Part shown: piece after piece, positions 9,263 through 18,201 of the stretch
Layout: each line of letters begins with the position of its first letter
Numbering within the stretch: position 1 is the stretch's first letter
Assembly: GCF_026013415.1 (NCBI RefSeq)
Contig: NZ_JAPDOK010000013.1
Coordinates: 1-64,000 of the forward strand
Direction: 5' to 3'
DNA length: 64,000 nucleotides
Source: Sphingomonas caeni
GTDB taxonomy: Bacteria > Pseudomonadota > Alphaproteobacteria > Sphingomonadales > Sphingomonadaceae
Program-made: the position numbers and the translations under genes
Notes under the pieces: model-generated
The model's database searches: none
What the model was told of the DNA's origin: nothing
What the model saw: only the letters and a program-made list of their open reading frames with translations

Positions 9263-9479
9263 CGCCTCCCGGCTGCTCGCCTGCGGCGTCGCGGCCGGGC
9301 TCGCGGCATCGCCGCTTGCCCCCTCGCCCACTCATTATCTCGAGCTGTCGATCTGCGGAATCCAGGACAGAAAAGTCCACATCCCGATCCCCGGGAAATC
9401 CCCGCCCCGTCCCGATTGCCCGACAGCATGCCATGCGCTTGCCTGCCGCCGGGGCGAAGTGGAGGAGGATCCGGCGTGA
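9252..9479 (+). CDS. small Cys-containing hypothetical protein at the end of the cbb3 operon
   Basis: A 75-residue frame begins at ATG 9252, 11 bp inside hemN. It has a short hydrophobic N-terminus (LLACGVAAGLAASPLAP) that could be a signal peptide. A short mature part has four cysteines (C at LSICG, DCPTACHALAC) and a charged end. It is not assigned to a named family. I believe similar short Cys-rich proteins occur in sphingomonads, but that is a recollection, not something shown here. The overlap with hemN argues that it is the last cistron of the oxidase operon. The opposing GH62 gene ends 13 bp further on. Confidence 0.55.
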   Translation: MRFDASRLLACGVAAGLAASPLAPSPTHYLELSICGIQDRKVHIPIPGKSPPRPDCPTACHALACRRGEVEEDPA

Positions 9480-9492
9480 TACGGGCGCGGGG

Positions 9493-10590
9493 CTAGCGCT
9501 TCGATGCGTCCGAACCGGATCGGCACATCATGGACAAGGGGTTCGGCCCCTTCGCGGTGATGAGCCCGAGCCGGTAGGGCAGGTTGATATAATCATAGGT
9601 CCCGCCGGGCGCGTAGCCCTGGTAGAGGAATCGAAGCGGTTTGCACGGATCGATGGTCAGGTTCTGGTCATTGCCTTCACGGATCATCTCGCCGTGCGAG
9701 ATGTCCATCGACCAGCGTCTGCCCTCATAGCTCACATTGGCCGGGCCCGCGAACGGCTCGCTCACGCTGCCCGCCAAAGGCGTCCAGCTGCCGTCGAGCC
9801 GGTCGCTCGTCCAGGACCGGAAATAGCGTCCCTGCGGTCCGATCGCCTCGATCATCGTGACATAGCTGTCCGTGCCGGCGACCCGATAGGTCATGCTCGC
9901 CTCGAACAGCCGGTCGCGCTGGTCCTCGAGAACGACCCGGGTATTCGTGAAGCCGTGCGGGAACGCCCCGAGCGTGGTTTCCGAACGGTAGAAGCGCCCA
10001 TTGTCGCCGGTGTTGAACAGATAGCATTTGGCCGTGTCGCAGATCACCCAGAAGTCGAGCCAGACGGGCCTGCCGTCGCTGCCCTTCACCGCATCGGGCA
10101 CCTTTTCGAACAGGGGCCTGGGCGCGCTCCACGACATCGGATCGCCGATCGTCCGGGTCGTCGAATAGAAGGGGTCGCCGCCCTGGAAGACCATGTACCA
10201 CAGGCCCTGCGGCCCGAAGTAGAAGACCTGCGGCGCGGCATGATAGCCGCCGCCGATCGGTGTCGTGTCAAGGAAGGTCAGCGGCGCGGACGGCGCCTCG
10301 TCCCAGTCCCTGAAGCTCGCATAGGCGAGCCCCCAGCCCTGCGCGCCGGCGGTGGTCATGAAGACATGATATTTGCCGTCGGCATGGACGATCGACGGAT
10401 CCTTGACCGCGACGATCGCGTGGTTGGCGTCGGGCTTGGGCAGGATCAGCGGCTGGCTGGAGGCCCAGCGGAACAGCGCCGGGGGGGATGCGCCCGCCCC
10501 GCCAAGCCGCTCGCCGCCGGGGGGCCCACAGCTGGCGGTCAACAGCGCAACCGCCATTGCCATACCCGCACAGTGGCGCCTCAGTTTCAT
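9493..10590 (-). CDS. GH62 alpha-L-arabinofuranosidase, lipoprotein
   Basis: Predicted to remove alpha-L-arabinofuranosyl side groups from arabinoxylan or arabinan. The 365-residue chain starts with a lipoprotein signal ending in LLTASC (Cys21). The five-bladed propeller shows GH62 hallmarks: the K-D64-P-S-I base motif, CDTAKCYLFNTGDNGRFYRS, EAIGPQGRYFRSWTS and DISHGEMIR. Start ATG 10590 is preferred over the ATG six bases upstream because GGGGG lies 6 bp before it. It is the last gene of a - strand operon, 25 bp after the GH43 gene. Anchoring in the outer membrane is likely. Confidence 0.88.
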   Translation of the reverse strand: MKLRRHCAGMAMAVALLTASCGPPGGERLGGAGASPPALFRWASSQPLILPKPDANHAIVAVKDPSIVHADGKYHVFMTTAGAQGWGLAYASFRDWDEAPSAPLTFLDTTPIGGGYHAAPQVFYFGPQGLWYMVFQGGDPFYSTTRTIGDPMSWSAPRPLFEKVPDAVKGSDGRPVWLDFWVICDTAKCYLFNTGDNGRFYRSETTLGAFPHGFTNTRVVLEDQRDRLFEASMTYRVAGTDSYVTMIEAIGPQGRYFRSWTSDRLDGSWTPLAGSVSEPFAGPANVSYEGRRWSMDISHGEMIREGNDQNLTIDPCKPLRFLYQGYAPGGTYDYINLPYRLGLITAKGPNPLSMMCRSGSDASKR

Positions 10591-10615
10591 ATCCATCCCC
10601 CTTCAAACCCCCAAG

Positions 10616-12247
10616 CTAGCCGGCGCCGGACATCTCCACGCCTGCGCGATAGGTGAGCGTGCGGAACAGGACCGAACCCGGGCCCGCGGCGTAGAGCGCG
10701 GGCCTGAGACTCAGAAAGCCGTCCGCCATATTGTGGTTGTAGCCCGCGATCTCGAACGAGCGCTCCTTGCTCCAGCGCTGGCCGTCGGTGCTGTAAAAGA
10801 AGGTCGCGATATTCTCATGGTTGCGGACGCGCAGATACATGCGCCGCGTCGATGCCGGCCCGCCGGGCGGCCAGCGCTCCTCCTGCCCCAGCCGATAGGC
10901 GTGCAGCCTGCCCTCGCTGAGGCCGAGGCCGCAGAATAGCCGCTCATTGTAGAAGAGCAGCAGCCCGCCCTGCGCGCCGCTGTCGATCTCGATTTCCACG
11001 GTCACTTCATAGGACCGGTCCCCCGCCACGAAGAGCAAGGGCGAGGCGTCGGCAGGCCCGCTGCCCTGCCCGGCAAGGCGCAGCGTGCCTGATTTGAGCT
11101 GCGCGCGGTCGGGACCGTCCGCGCGAGGCGAGAAGAAGGCGAACTTGGTCTTGAACGCATCGGGCGCAAAACCCGACAAAGCGAGACCGTGCGGCCCGGC
11201 CGCGGCGCCCTTCGGCTTGGCGAGCGGCCGCGACAGATCGGCGCCGAGCGCCCTTGGCCAGCCGTCGGCGGTCCACTCGATCGGCTCGAGCAGCATCTGC
11301 CGCCCGAGCGTCCGGTAGCCATTCTCATAGCCATGATAGACCAGCCACCAATCGCCCCCCGGACCCTGAACCGGGGTGGCGTGGCCGCGCGACCACCAGG
11401 GCTCGCCGGCGCTTTCGGTGCGGACGATCGGGTTTTGCGGGCAATTCTCCCAGGGCCCCTGGATCGAGCGCGAGCGCGCGACCACGACCATATGGCTGGT
11501 CGGCGGGCCCGCAGTGCCGCCCTGCCCCGAGAACATGTAGAACCAGCCATCCTTGCGCAGCAGCTTGGGGCCCTCGAGCGCGAAGCCTTCGATGATCCAG
11601 TCTTCGGGAATCGGCCAGCCGCTATAGACATGTTTGGGCTCGCCATCGGCCGAAAGCCCGTCGTCGCTCAGGCGAACGCAGTTCCCGCCGTTGAAGAAGA
11701 GATAGCGTTTGCCGTCTTCGCCCACGGCATGGCCGGGATCGATGAACCCGTCGAGGTGCAGGTCGATCGGATCGCTCCACGGCCCGCGCATATCTGCGGC
11801 ATGGATCACCCAGGTCTTGACCGGCCGCGCGCTATCCACGAGATCGAGCGCGGGAATGTAGATGAAGTAGCGGCCGTCATGCTTGGCGATGTCGAGCGCC
11901 CAGACGATGCCGATATTCCGGGTCAGCGCCGCGGTGACCGGGGTCCAGTTGACCAAGTCGCGCGAATGCCAGATCGGGATGCCCGGATAATATTGGAAGG
12001 ACGAAAAGGTGGCGTAGTAATCGTCGCCGTCCTTCAGGACATTGGGATCGGGACGGTCCCCCGCGAGCACGGGATTGAGATACCGCCCATCGCCGAGATC
12101 AGCCTTGCGCTGGCCTTCGATGCCGGCCCTCCAGCGCGGGTCCGGCGCCTTGCAGTCGCGGGCGCCGTTCGGCGTGGCGTGTGCCGGAAGGGCAAATCCG
12201 GCGCTTCCCAACGCAAGGGCGAGAGTCTGGCGGCGTGTGGGTTTCAT
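10616..12247 (-). CDS. GH43 beta-xylosidase/alpha-L-arabinofuranosidase with C-terminal concanavalin-like domain
   Basis: Predicted exo-acting GH43 enzyme on xylo- or arabino-oligosaccharides. The 543 residues begin with a signal peptide with a twin-arginine-like start (KPTRRQTLALALGS). The propeller has the general base in D-R-P-D67-P-N, the pKa-tuning Asp in GFID170PGH and the general acid in FALE225GPKLL. From about residue 350 a beta-sandwich follows with strands typical of the GH43-associated domain (YEVTVEIEIDSGAQGGLLLFYN). The layout recalls subfamily 12, which I cannot confirm. It lies between the GH39 and GH62 genes, pointing to arabinoxylan. Confidence 0.86.
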   Translation of the reverse strand: MKPTRRQTLALALGSAGFALPAHATPNGARDCKAPDPRWRAGIEGQRKADLGDGRYLNPVLAGDRPDPNVLKDGDDYYATFSSFQYYPGIPIWHSRDLVNWTPVTAALTRNIGIVWALDIAKHDGRYFIYIPALDLVDSARPVKTWVIHAADMRGPWSDPIDLHLDGFIDPGHAVGEDGKRYLFFNGGNCVRLSDDGLSADGEPKHVYSGWPIPEDWIIEGFALEGPKLLRKDGWFYMFSGQGGTAGPPTSHMVVVARSRSIQGPWENCPQNPIVRTESAGEPWWSRGHATPVQGPGGDWWLVYHGYENGYRTLGRQMLLEPIEWTADGWPRALGADLSRPLAKPKGAAAGPHGLALSGFAPDAFKTKFAFFSPRADGPDRAQLKSGTLRLAGQGSGPADASPLLFVAGDRSYEVTVEIEIDSGAQGGLLLFYNERLFCGLGLSEGRLHAYRLGQEERWPPGGPASTRRMYLRVRNHENIATFFYSTDGQRWSKERSFEIAGYNHNMADGFLSLRPALYAAGPGSVLFRTLTYRAGVEMSGAG

Positions 12248-12287
12248 ACGTCTTTCAATCTCTCGCGTGCCCGCAAACGGGACTGAT

Positions 12288-13886
12288 TCAGGGGCGGCGC
12301 CGGCGTTTGGCGGGCTCGATGAGCGCCAGAACGACGTCGTTGGTGCGCATCGGTATGCGAAGCGTGTAGCGACCGTTGGTACCGATCTGAATGACGATGT
12401 TCTTCTCAGGGCGGTCCCGCGTAAGCGCCTGGAGTTCGCTCAGCTGCGTGGGGCTGAGCGCTTTGGGCGACCCCATTTCGAGGTAGCGCGTATGGGCGTC
12501 GTTCGCGTGGAAGCCGGTGCGGCGCACCGTCAGGCGATAGCTGCCCTTCGCCAGCCCGGCGAAGCGGATCTCGGTCGCGGGCAAATCCGTGGCGGGTAGT
12601 AGCTTCGTGAAGAAGGGCCGATTGCTCAGCGTCTGATCGGGCTGCCGCCAGCTCCAGGCGAGCACGCCGGTCCGCCCCTTCTCGGTCGCGGCAAGCGTTT
12701 GATTATCGGCCGAGGGCACCTCGCGCCCGCGCAGCAGGTTCAGATATTTGTACGCGAACCAGGCGGGCTTGCGGATGCCCTCGCGATTCATCAGCCCGAA
12801 TCCGCCATGGAACGGCGTCGGCGGCGGACCGGCTTCCTCGAACAGGTCACTGTAGGTCCAGTAGCTCATGCCCTGCGCAAAGGGGCGGGCCGCCTTGAGC
12901 TTGCCCAGAATATAGGCCGCGCTGACATAGGAATCGTGCACCGGATCGCGCGGATTGTAGCTCGTGCTCCATTCGGTGAAGAAGAGCGGGAGGCCCGGGA
13001 ATTTCGAGGCCTCGATCTGCTGGCGCACGCGCCGCACATCGCCGGTCACCGCGTCGGGATTGGACGACAGCCTGTTGTCGTCATGGCCATTCTCGTCGAG
13101 AAAACCGCCATCGACGCCATAGGTGTGGGTGGAGACGAAATCGACGGCGATCCCGCGCTCCGCCGCAAAGCTCAGCAGCTCGGGAACCCAGGCCGCGCCC
13201 GCGGTCGAGGGACCACCGACCCGCAACGCCGGATCGATCGCCTTGATGGTGCGGGCGGTGTTTTCGTAGAGTTCGAAATAGGCCTTCTGGTCAGCCTTCT
13301 CCCAAAAGCCGTCGAGGTTGGGCTCGTTCCACACCTCGAAATACCAGGTGCGGACCTCAGCTGCGCCATAGCGGCCGCGCAGATGCCGGATGAAGGCATC
13401 CATCAGCGCGTGCCAGGCTTCGGGCCGGGGATGCGACGTATTGCCCTTCCAGTAGAAGATCGTCTGCGGCGAGGTCGCCATCGCCTCGGGGGTGAAGCCG
13501 AGTTCGACGAACGGCTTGATCCCCATGCCGAGAAAGGCGTCGTACAACCGGTCGATTTTGGTCCAGTCATAGACGGTCTTGCCGTCCACGACGCGCACCG
13601 TTCCCAGCGCATCGTGGAAGATCGCATGGAAGCGGACGTAGCGAAAGCCGAGCTCGCCGGCCGCGGTCTTGAGGTGGCCCAGCGCATCCGGGCGGATCAT
13701 CGTCCCGGCATAGTCCCCGCCGACCGAGAAGTTGAACGACCGGTCCAGCGGCCGGCCGGCCTTCGAGATGTCGATATCGATGCGGCGCGGATCTCCAGGC
13801 GCAGACGCAGACGCTGCGGACGCCCACAGCATCGCCGCCGCTGCCGCGATGGCCGCAAACCGCGACCTCCACTTTCCTGGATTCAT
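12288..13886 (-). CDS. GH39 family glycoside hydrolase (beta-xylosidase-like)
   Basis: Retaining beta-xylosidase-type enzyme. The protein has 532 residues with an Ala-rich Sec signal (AAIAAAAAMLWASAASA). The TIM barrel carries the acid/base in FEVWNE188PNLDGFW and the nucleophile in PLFFTE305WSTSYNPRD; numbering is from ATG 13886. That ATG has AAGG eight bases upstream. A GTG at 13895 overlapping the LacI stop is the alternative start. A C-terminal beta-sandwich completes the fold. It sits directly downstream of a LacI gene and upstream of GH43 and GH62, as expected for xylan-oligosaccharide breakdown. Confidence 0.88.
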   Translation of the reverse strand: MNPGKWRSRFAAIAAAAAMLWASAASASAPGDPRRIDIDISKAGRPLDRSFNFSVGGDYAGTMIRPDALGHLKTAAGELGFRYVRFHAIFHDALGTVRVVDGKTVYDWTKIDRLYDAFLGMGIKPFVELGFTPEAMATSPQTIFYWKGNTSHPRPEAWHALMDAFIRHLRGRYGAAEVRTWYFEVWNEPNLDGFWEKADQKAYFELYENTARTIKAIDPALRVGGPSTAGAAWVPELLSFAAERGIAVDFVSTHTYGVDGGFLDENGHDDNRLSSNPDAVTGDVRRVRQQIEASKFPGLPLFFTEWSTSYNPRDPVHDSYVSAAYILGKLKAARPFAQGMSYWTYSDLFEEAGPPPTPFHGGFGLMNREGIRKPAWFAYKYLNLLRGREVPSADNQTLAATEKGRTGVLAWSWRQPDQTLSNRPFFTKLLPATDLPATEIRFAGLAKGSYRLTVRRTGFHANDAHTRYLEMGSPKALSPTQLSELQALTRDRPEKNIVIQIGTNGRYTLRIPMRTNDVVLALIEPAKRRRRP

Positions 13887-13891
13887 TCCTG

Positions 13892-15064
13892 TCACCTTGC
13901 TTGTGCTGAAAGGCCGAAAGGCGAAATCCCGGCGCGTTCGGGCGGCGCGTCCGACTCCTGATAGGCTATCGCGTGATCGACGACGGTGTTTTGAATCAAG
14001 GGCTCCTCGCCCCGGCTCAGCGCGACAAGTTCCTCAAAGAGCTGGCGGATACCCCAGCTGACCATCTTTGCGATGGGGCGGCGGACCATCGTCAACCGCG
14101 GACACGTCATTAACACGGCCTCGCCATCGTCAAAGCCGCAGACGGTCAGCGAGCGGGGCACCGCGATCCCGCGTCCGATCGCCATATGGATGACGGCGGC
14201 GGCCATATCGTCGTTCGACGCGACAATGGCGGTCACGCGCGGCTGCAGGGCGAGCGCATCGGCGGCAGCGATCGACGAGTCGAAGGTGTAGGGGGCTTCC
14301 CATTGCAGCGCCTTGTCCGGCTTGATGCCCTGCTCGATCAGCGCAGCCTCATGGCCCGCCCTGCGCTGGGCCGAGGAGCAGTGGCGCGGATTGCCGGCGA
14401 TGAAGCCGATGCGCCGATGCCCCAGTTGGAGCAGATATCGGGTCAGATCATAGGCCGCGCGCGCATCGTCGATGCCGATGCTGGAAAGACCCGGATCGGA
14501 GTCGCTGGAACCGACCGCGACGAACCGCATGCCCGCTTCGCGCAGGACGACCCGCAGCCGGGTATCGTCGCAGAGCGGCGCCGACAGGAGCACGCCTCTG
14601 ATCCCGAGATTCTCCAGCGTCTCGAGGGTGTGGATCGGGTCATCCTCCCTGCGCACCCTGACAAACACCAGCTTCACGTTCAGCCGCGCGGCCTCGTCGG
14701 AACCGATGCTGACCATCTCTCCCAGAGCGGTCACGTCCCGGGTGTCGAACAGAAGCGCGATCTTGTCGGTCAACTGGGTCTTCGCCAGCGCCTGCGCGGC
14801 AAGGTTCGGGAAATAGTTGAGCTCCCGCATCGCCCGCTCGACAAGCGCCCGCTTGTCAGGGCCGACACCGCGCTCGCGGTTGATCACCCGGGACACCGTC
14901 ATGTTTGAAACGCCGGCCCTTTGCGCCACGTCGCGAAGCGTGGGGCCCCGCCTCGCGCGCCGGGATTTGGGTCGCTGGGTCGGTGCCGCGGCGGCTCCCG
15001 GAGATGCATCGCCTCTCATCGGAAGGTCGGGGAACGCCCCGGAAGCGTCTAGCAAAGCGGACAT
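13892..15064 (-). CDS. LacI family transcriptional regulator
   Basis: Sugar-responsive DNA-binding repressor. It has a LacI helix-turn-helix at about residues 41-66 (PTLRDVAQRAGVSNMTVSRV), the hinge-helix region with LAAQALAKTQ, and a periplasmic-binding-protein-like effector domain. At 390 residues it is longer than usual because of a 40-residue basic and Ala/Pro-rich N-terminal extension, so the true start could be downstream, for example Met16. It lies inside the receptor/halogenase operon, 1 bp after the second halogenase gene, and its stop overlaps the possible GTG start of GH39. It most likely responds to a xylan- or arabinan-derived sugar. Confidence 0.93.
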   Translation of the reverse strand: MSALLDASGAFPDLPMRGDASPGAAAAPTQRPKSRRARRGPTLRDVAQRAGVSNMTVSRVINRERGVGPDKRALVERAMRELNYFPNLAAQALAKTQLTDKIALLFDTRDVTALGEMVSIGSDEAARLNVKLVFVRVRREDDPIHTLETLENLGIRGVLLSAPLCDDTRLRVVLREAGMRFVAVGSSDSDPGLSSIGIDDARAAYDLTRYLLQLGHRRIGFIAGNPRHCSSAQRRAGHEAALIEQGIKPDKALQWEAPYTFDSSIAAADALALQPRVTAIVASNDDMAAAVIHMAIGRGIAVPRSLTVCGFDDGEAVLMTCPRLTMVRRPIAKMVSWGIRQLFEELVALSRGEEPLIQNTVVDHAIAYQESDAPPERAGISPFGLSAQAR

Positions 15065-15065
15065 C

Positions 15066-16592
15066 TCACACCGTCTCCGCCGCCTTCGCCGCGCAGTTTT
15101 GCGCGATGAAATCGCCGTGACTGGGCATCGCCGCCGCGGTCTTGCCGATCACGTCGCGCAGGTGAGCCATGAAGCGGCCGGCTTCCTCCACCGGCAGCCC
15201 GTGGACGAGCGGGTCGAAGGATTGCGGGATGATGCGCTGGCCGAACAGCACGGCATACCAGCTGTCTTCGGTGAACAGATCGTCCTGCTCCCGGATGCTG
15301 CGCGCCTTGCCGCGCCACAGCGCCAGCTTGGCGGCCAGGCTGTCGGGCACTTCCATCGTCCGGCAATGATTCCAGAAGTCGGAATCGCTGCGCTCGGTGG
15401 CGTGATAGTGGAGGATGATGAAGTCGCGGATCAGCTCATATTCGGTGATCAGCCAGCGATTGTAGCGGTCGATCTCGGCCTGGGCGAAGCCCTTGTCGGG
15501 GAACAGCGCCATCAGCCGCGTGATCCCCTGCTGGATCAGGTGGATGCTGGTCGATTCGAGCGGCTCGATGAACCCGCTCGCCAGGCCGATTGCGACGCAG
15601 TTCTTCTCCCAGAGCCGCTCGCGCCGCCCGGCGGTGAAGCGAAGCAGCCGCGGATCCGCGGCGGCGGGCGCGTCGAGGCCGTCGAGCACCTGCCGGGTCG
15701 CTTCGTCGTCGCTGATGTGGGCGCTCGAATAGACAAGGCCGTTGCCGACACGGTGCTGGAGCGGGATGCGCCACCGCCAGCCGGCATTGCCCGCGCTCGC
15801 GCGCGTATAGGGAACCGGCGGCCCGGCGACCTCGCTCGGGACGGCGACCGCACGGTCGCACGGCAGCCAATGCTGCCAGCTCCGGTATCCGACGCCGAGC
15901 GTCTGGCCGAGGAGCAGCGACCGGAAGCCGGTGCAGTCGACGAAGAAATCGCCTTCGACGCGGCGGCCGTCCTCGAGCGTCAGCGCTTCGAGGAATCCCG
16001 TTTCGCCATTCTGCTCGACCGAAGCGATCTTCCCTTCGACACGGCGTACGCCCCCCTCCTCGGCAAAGCTGCGCAGGAAGCGCGCGTAGAGGCTCGCGTC
16101 GAAGTGGAAGGCATAGCGAAGCGTCGAGAGCACCGCCGCGGGATTGGCCGAGGGGCGCGTGAAGCGGCCCATGCGGGCGGCGACCACCGACAGGCAATAA
16201 TCGTCGATCGGGCCGACATCCGCGCCGCCCTCCAGCCGCGACTGGCGCAGCCAGAGCTGATGGAATTTCACGCCCTGGACGTCGCGGCCATAGACGCCGA
16301 ACGGGTGGATGTAGCGGTCGCCGATCCGGGCCCAGTCGACGAATTCGATGCCGAGCTTGAACGTCGCCTGGGTCTGGCGAATGAAGTCATTCTCGTCGAA
16401 GCCGAGCAGGCGATTGAAATCGTGCAGCGGCGGGATCGTCGCCTCGCCGACACCGACCGTGCCGATCTCCTCGGACTCGACCAACGTCACCGACACGTCT
16501 TCGCCCAGCATCCGCGCCATGGCGGCGGCCGTCATCCAGCCGGCGGTGCCGCCCCCGGCGATCACGATCCGGGAGATCGGCTCCCCCGTCAT
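15066..16592 (-). CDS. flavin-dependent tryptophan halogenase-like protein (second of a tandem pair)
   Basis: Member of the PrnA/RebH-like FAD-dependent halogenase family, 508 residues. Visible features are the FAD-binding GGGTAGW, Lys79 in ATFKLGIEF, the GWRWRIP motif (271-277) and E346 in EPLESTSI. Lys79 and Glu346 fall at exactly the PrnA catalytic numbering, so catalytic halogenation chemistry is possible. A native substrate is unknown. Relatives are common in carbohydrate receptor operons of Caulobacter, Xanthomonas and sphingomonads, where their role is unsettled. The start overlaps the previous stop (ATGA), and LacI follows after 1 bp. Confidence 0.88.
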   Translation of the reverse strand: MTGEPISRIVIAGGGTAGWMTAAAMARMLGEDVSVTLVESEEIGTVGVGEATIPPLHDFNRLLGFDENDFIRQTQATFKLGIEFVDWARIGDRYIHPFGVYGRDVQGVKFHQLWLRQSRLEGGADVGPIDDYCLSVVAARMGRFTRPSANPAAVLSTLRYAFHFDASLYARFLRSFAEEGGVRRVEGKIASVEQNGETGFLEALTLEDGRRVEGDFFVDCTGFRSLLLGQTLGVGYRSWQHWLPCDRAVAVPSEVAGPPVPYTRASAGNAGWRWRIPLQHRVGNGLVYSSAHISDDEATRQVLDGLDAPAAADPRLLRFTAGRRERLWEKNCVAIGLASGFIEPLESTSIHLIQQGITRLMALFPDKGFAQAEIDRYNRWLITEYELIRDFIILHYHATERSDSDFWNHCRTMEVPDSLAAKLALWRGKARSIREQDDLFTEDSWYAVLFGQRIIPQSFDPLVHGLPVEEAGRFMAHLRDVIGKTAAAMPSHGDFIAQNCAAKAAETV

Positions 16593-18142
16593 GCGGCTGC
16601 CGATTGCGGGCCGAAGCCGCGGGTCTGGGCATATTCGACGAGTTGGCGGTTCGAAGGCAGGTTCGCGATCGCGTAATCGGCCTGACGCCGGACCTCGGCA
16701 AAGGCGGCACGCGCATCGTCGAAATAGCGATAGGCGCCGGCCTTGGCGCTCAGATCGGTCTTCCAGCCCATGCCGTAAAGCACATACTGCCAGCTTGCTT
16801 CGGTGAAGATGTCGATCCTGGGGTCAATGTCGAGTTCGGTCGGCGGACGAAAGCGCCATCGGTCGAGCAGTTCGTGGAGGCTGTCGCGCACGCTGCCCGG
16901 ATCGACATTGTCGCGCCAGAACTGCGTGTCGCGGCGTTCGGAGATGCAATAGTGCAGCTTGATGAAGTCGAGCGCCCGCTCGTAGCGCTGCCGCATGACC
17001 GTGTTGAACTGGCGCGCCGAGGTCTCATAGTCGCCGCCCCAGGGAAAGAGATTGGCGACCAGCGCGGCGGCGATTTCGGAGAAGACGATGCCCGTAGCCT
17101 CGAGCGGCTCGAAAAAGCCGCTCGAAAGGCCGATCGCGACACAATTCTTGCGCCAGTTGATCTCGCGATAACCCGCTTCGAACCGGAACTTGCGGATCTC
17201 AAGACCTTCGGCCTGGGGGCCGATATAGGCGCGGAGCGCAGCCTCCGCGCTCGCATCGTCGCTGTGATCCGACGAATAGACATGGCCGATGCCGCGGCGG
17301 TGATCGAGGCCGATGTCCCAGATCCAGCCCGATTCCTGCGCGGTGGAGATGGTGTAGGAGGCGATCGGCGCGTCCGGCCGGGCGTACGGCACCTGCATCG
17401 CCAGCGCGCTGTTGCAGAACAGCACGTCGCGGCACGAGCGGAAGGGCACGCCCAACGCCTTGCCGATGAGCTCGGCGCGAAATCCGGTGCAGTCGATATA
17501 CAGATCGGCGTCGAGGATGCCGTTGGCCTCGGTACGGACGCCGGCGATCGCGCCGTCCTCGCCGACCAGCACCTCGGTGACGGTGTCGACGAGATGCTCC
17601 ACCCCATTCGCCACTGCCTGGTCGCGCAGCAGCTGCGCCAGGGTCACCGCGTCGAAATGATAGGCATAGTTGAGCGGGCCGGCAAAATCGGGATGGTTGG
17701 GGAGCTTGGGCGCGCGATGCGCGTCCGCCGCCTTTTTCTGCGGCGTATTCACCTCGTCCCAATTCTCATCCCCGGCGACGCCGAGCAACCAATAGGGCAG
17801 CAAATCGAGTCCGCCGCGATCCTCGGTGGTCTGGAACGAATGGAAATAATGATCGTGCGGGCCCTGGCCGGGGGTAAACCGCCAGTGCGCGAACTTGGCG
17901 CCCTGCTTGAAGGTGGCACCGCACCGCCGGACCATCTCGGCCTCGTCAATGCCGATCGTCGCCAGGGTCTTGCGGATTGTCGGGAAGGTACCCTCCCCGA
18001 CGCCGAGGATACCGATCTCGCGGGACTCGACGAGGCGTATCGAAACCGCATCGGGAAGATCGGCGCCAAGGCGCTTGGCCAGATAGCCCGCGGTCAACCA
18101 CCCCGCGGTCCCGCCCCCCACAATCAATACGCGCTTCGACAT
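16589..18142 (-). CDS. flavin-dependent tryptophan halogenase-like protein (first of a tandem pair)
   Basis: A 517-residue paralog of the neighbouring halogenase-like gene, clearly diverged from it. It keeps the FAD motif VGGGTAGW, Lys79 (GATFKQGAKF) and a Glu at position 348 in EPLEATGI. The GWxWxIP motif is degraded to GWIWDIG (272-278). The start is set at MSKRV (18142), because the upstream in-frame segment has no family similarity. A GGAAA ribosome-binding site precedes it. It sits 59 bp downstream of the TonB receptor and overlaps the next halogenase gene by 4 bp, so all belong to one transcript. Confidence 0.87.
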   Translation of the reverse strand: MSKRVLIVGGGTAGWLTAGYLAKRLGADLPDAVSIRLVESREIGILGVGEGTFPTIRKTLATIGIDEAEMVRRCGATFKQGAKFAHWRFTPGQGPHDHYFHSFQTTEDRGGLDLLPYWLLGVAGDENWDEVNTPQKKAADAHRAPKLPNHPDFAGPLNYAYHFDAVTLAQLLRDQAVANGVEHLVDTVTEVLVGEDGAIAGVRTEANGILDADLYIDCTGFRAELIGKALGVPFRSCRDVLFCNSALAMQVPYARPDAPIASYTISTAQESGWIWDIGLDHRRGIGHVYSSDHSDDASAEAALRAYIGPQAEGLEIRKFRFEAGYREINWRKNCVAIGLSSGFFEPLEATGIVFSEIAAALVANLFPWGGDYETSARQFNTVMRQRYERALDFIKLHYCISERRDTQFWRDNVDPGSVRDSLHELLDRWRFRPPTELDIDPRIDIFTEASWQYVLYGMGWKTDLSAKAGAYRYFDDARAAFAEVRRQADYAIANLPSNRQLVEYAQTRGFGPQSAAA

Positions 18143-18201
18143 GGTATTTCCAAAAAATGCGGCCGGCCGCCCTTGGGGATTGGGCGGCCGGCCTGTCGGC
18201 A

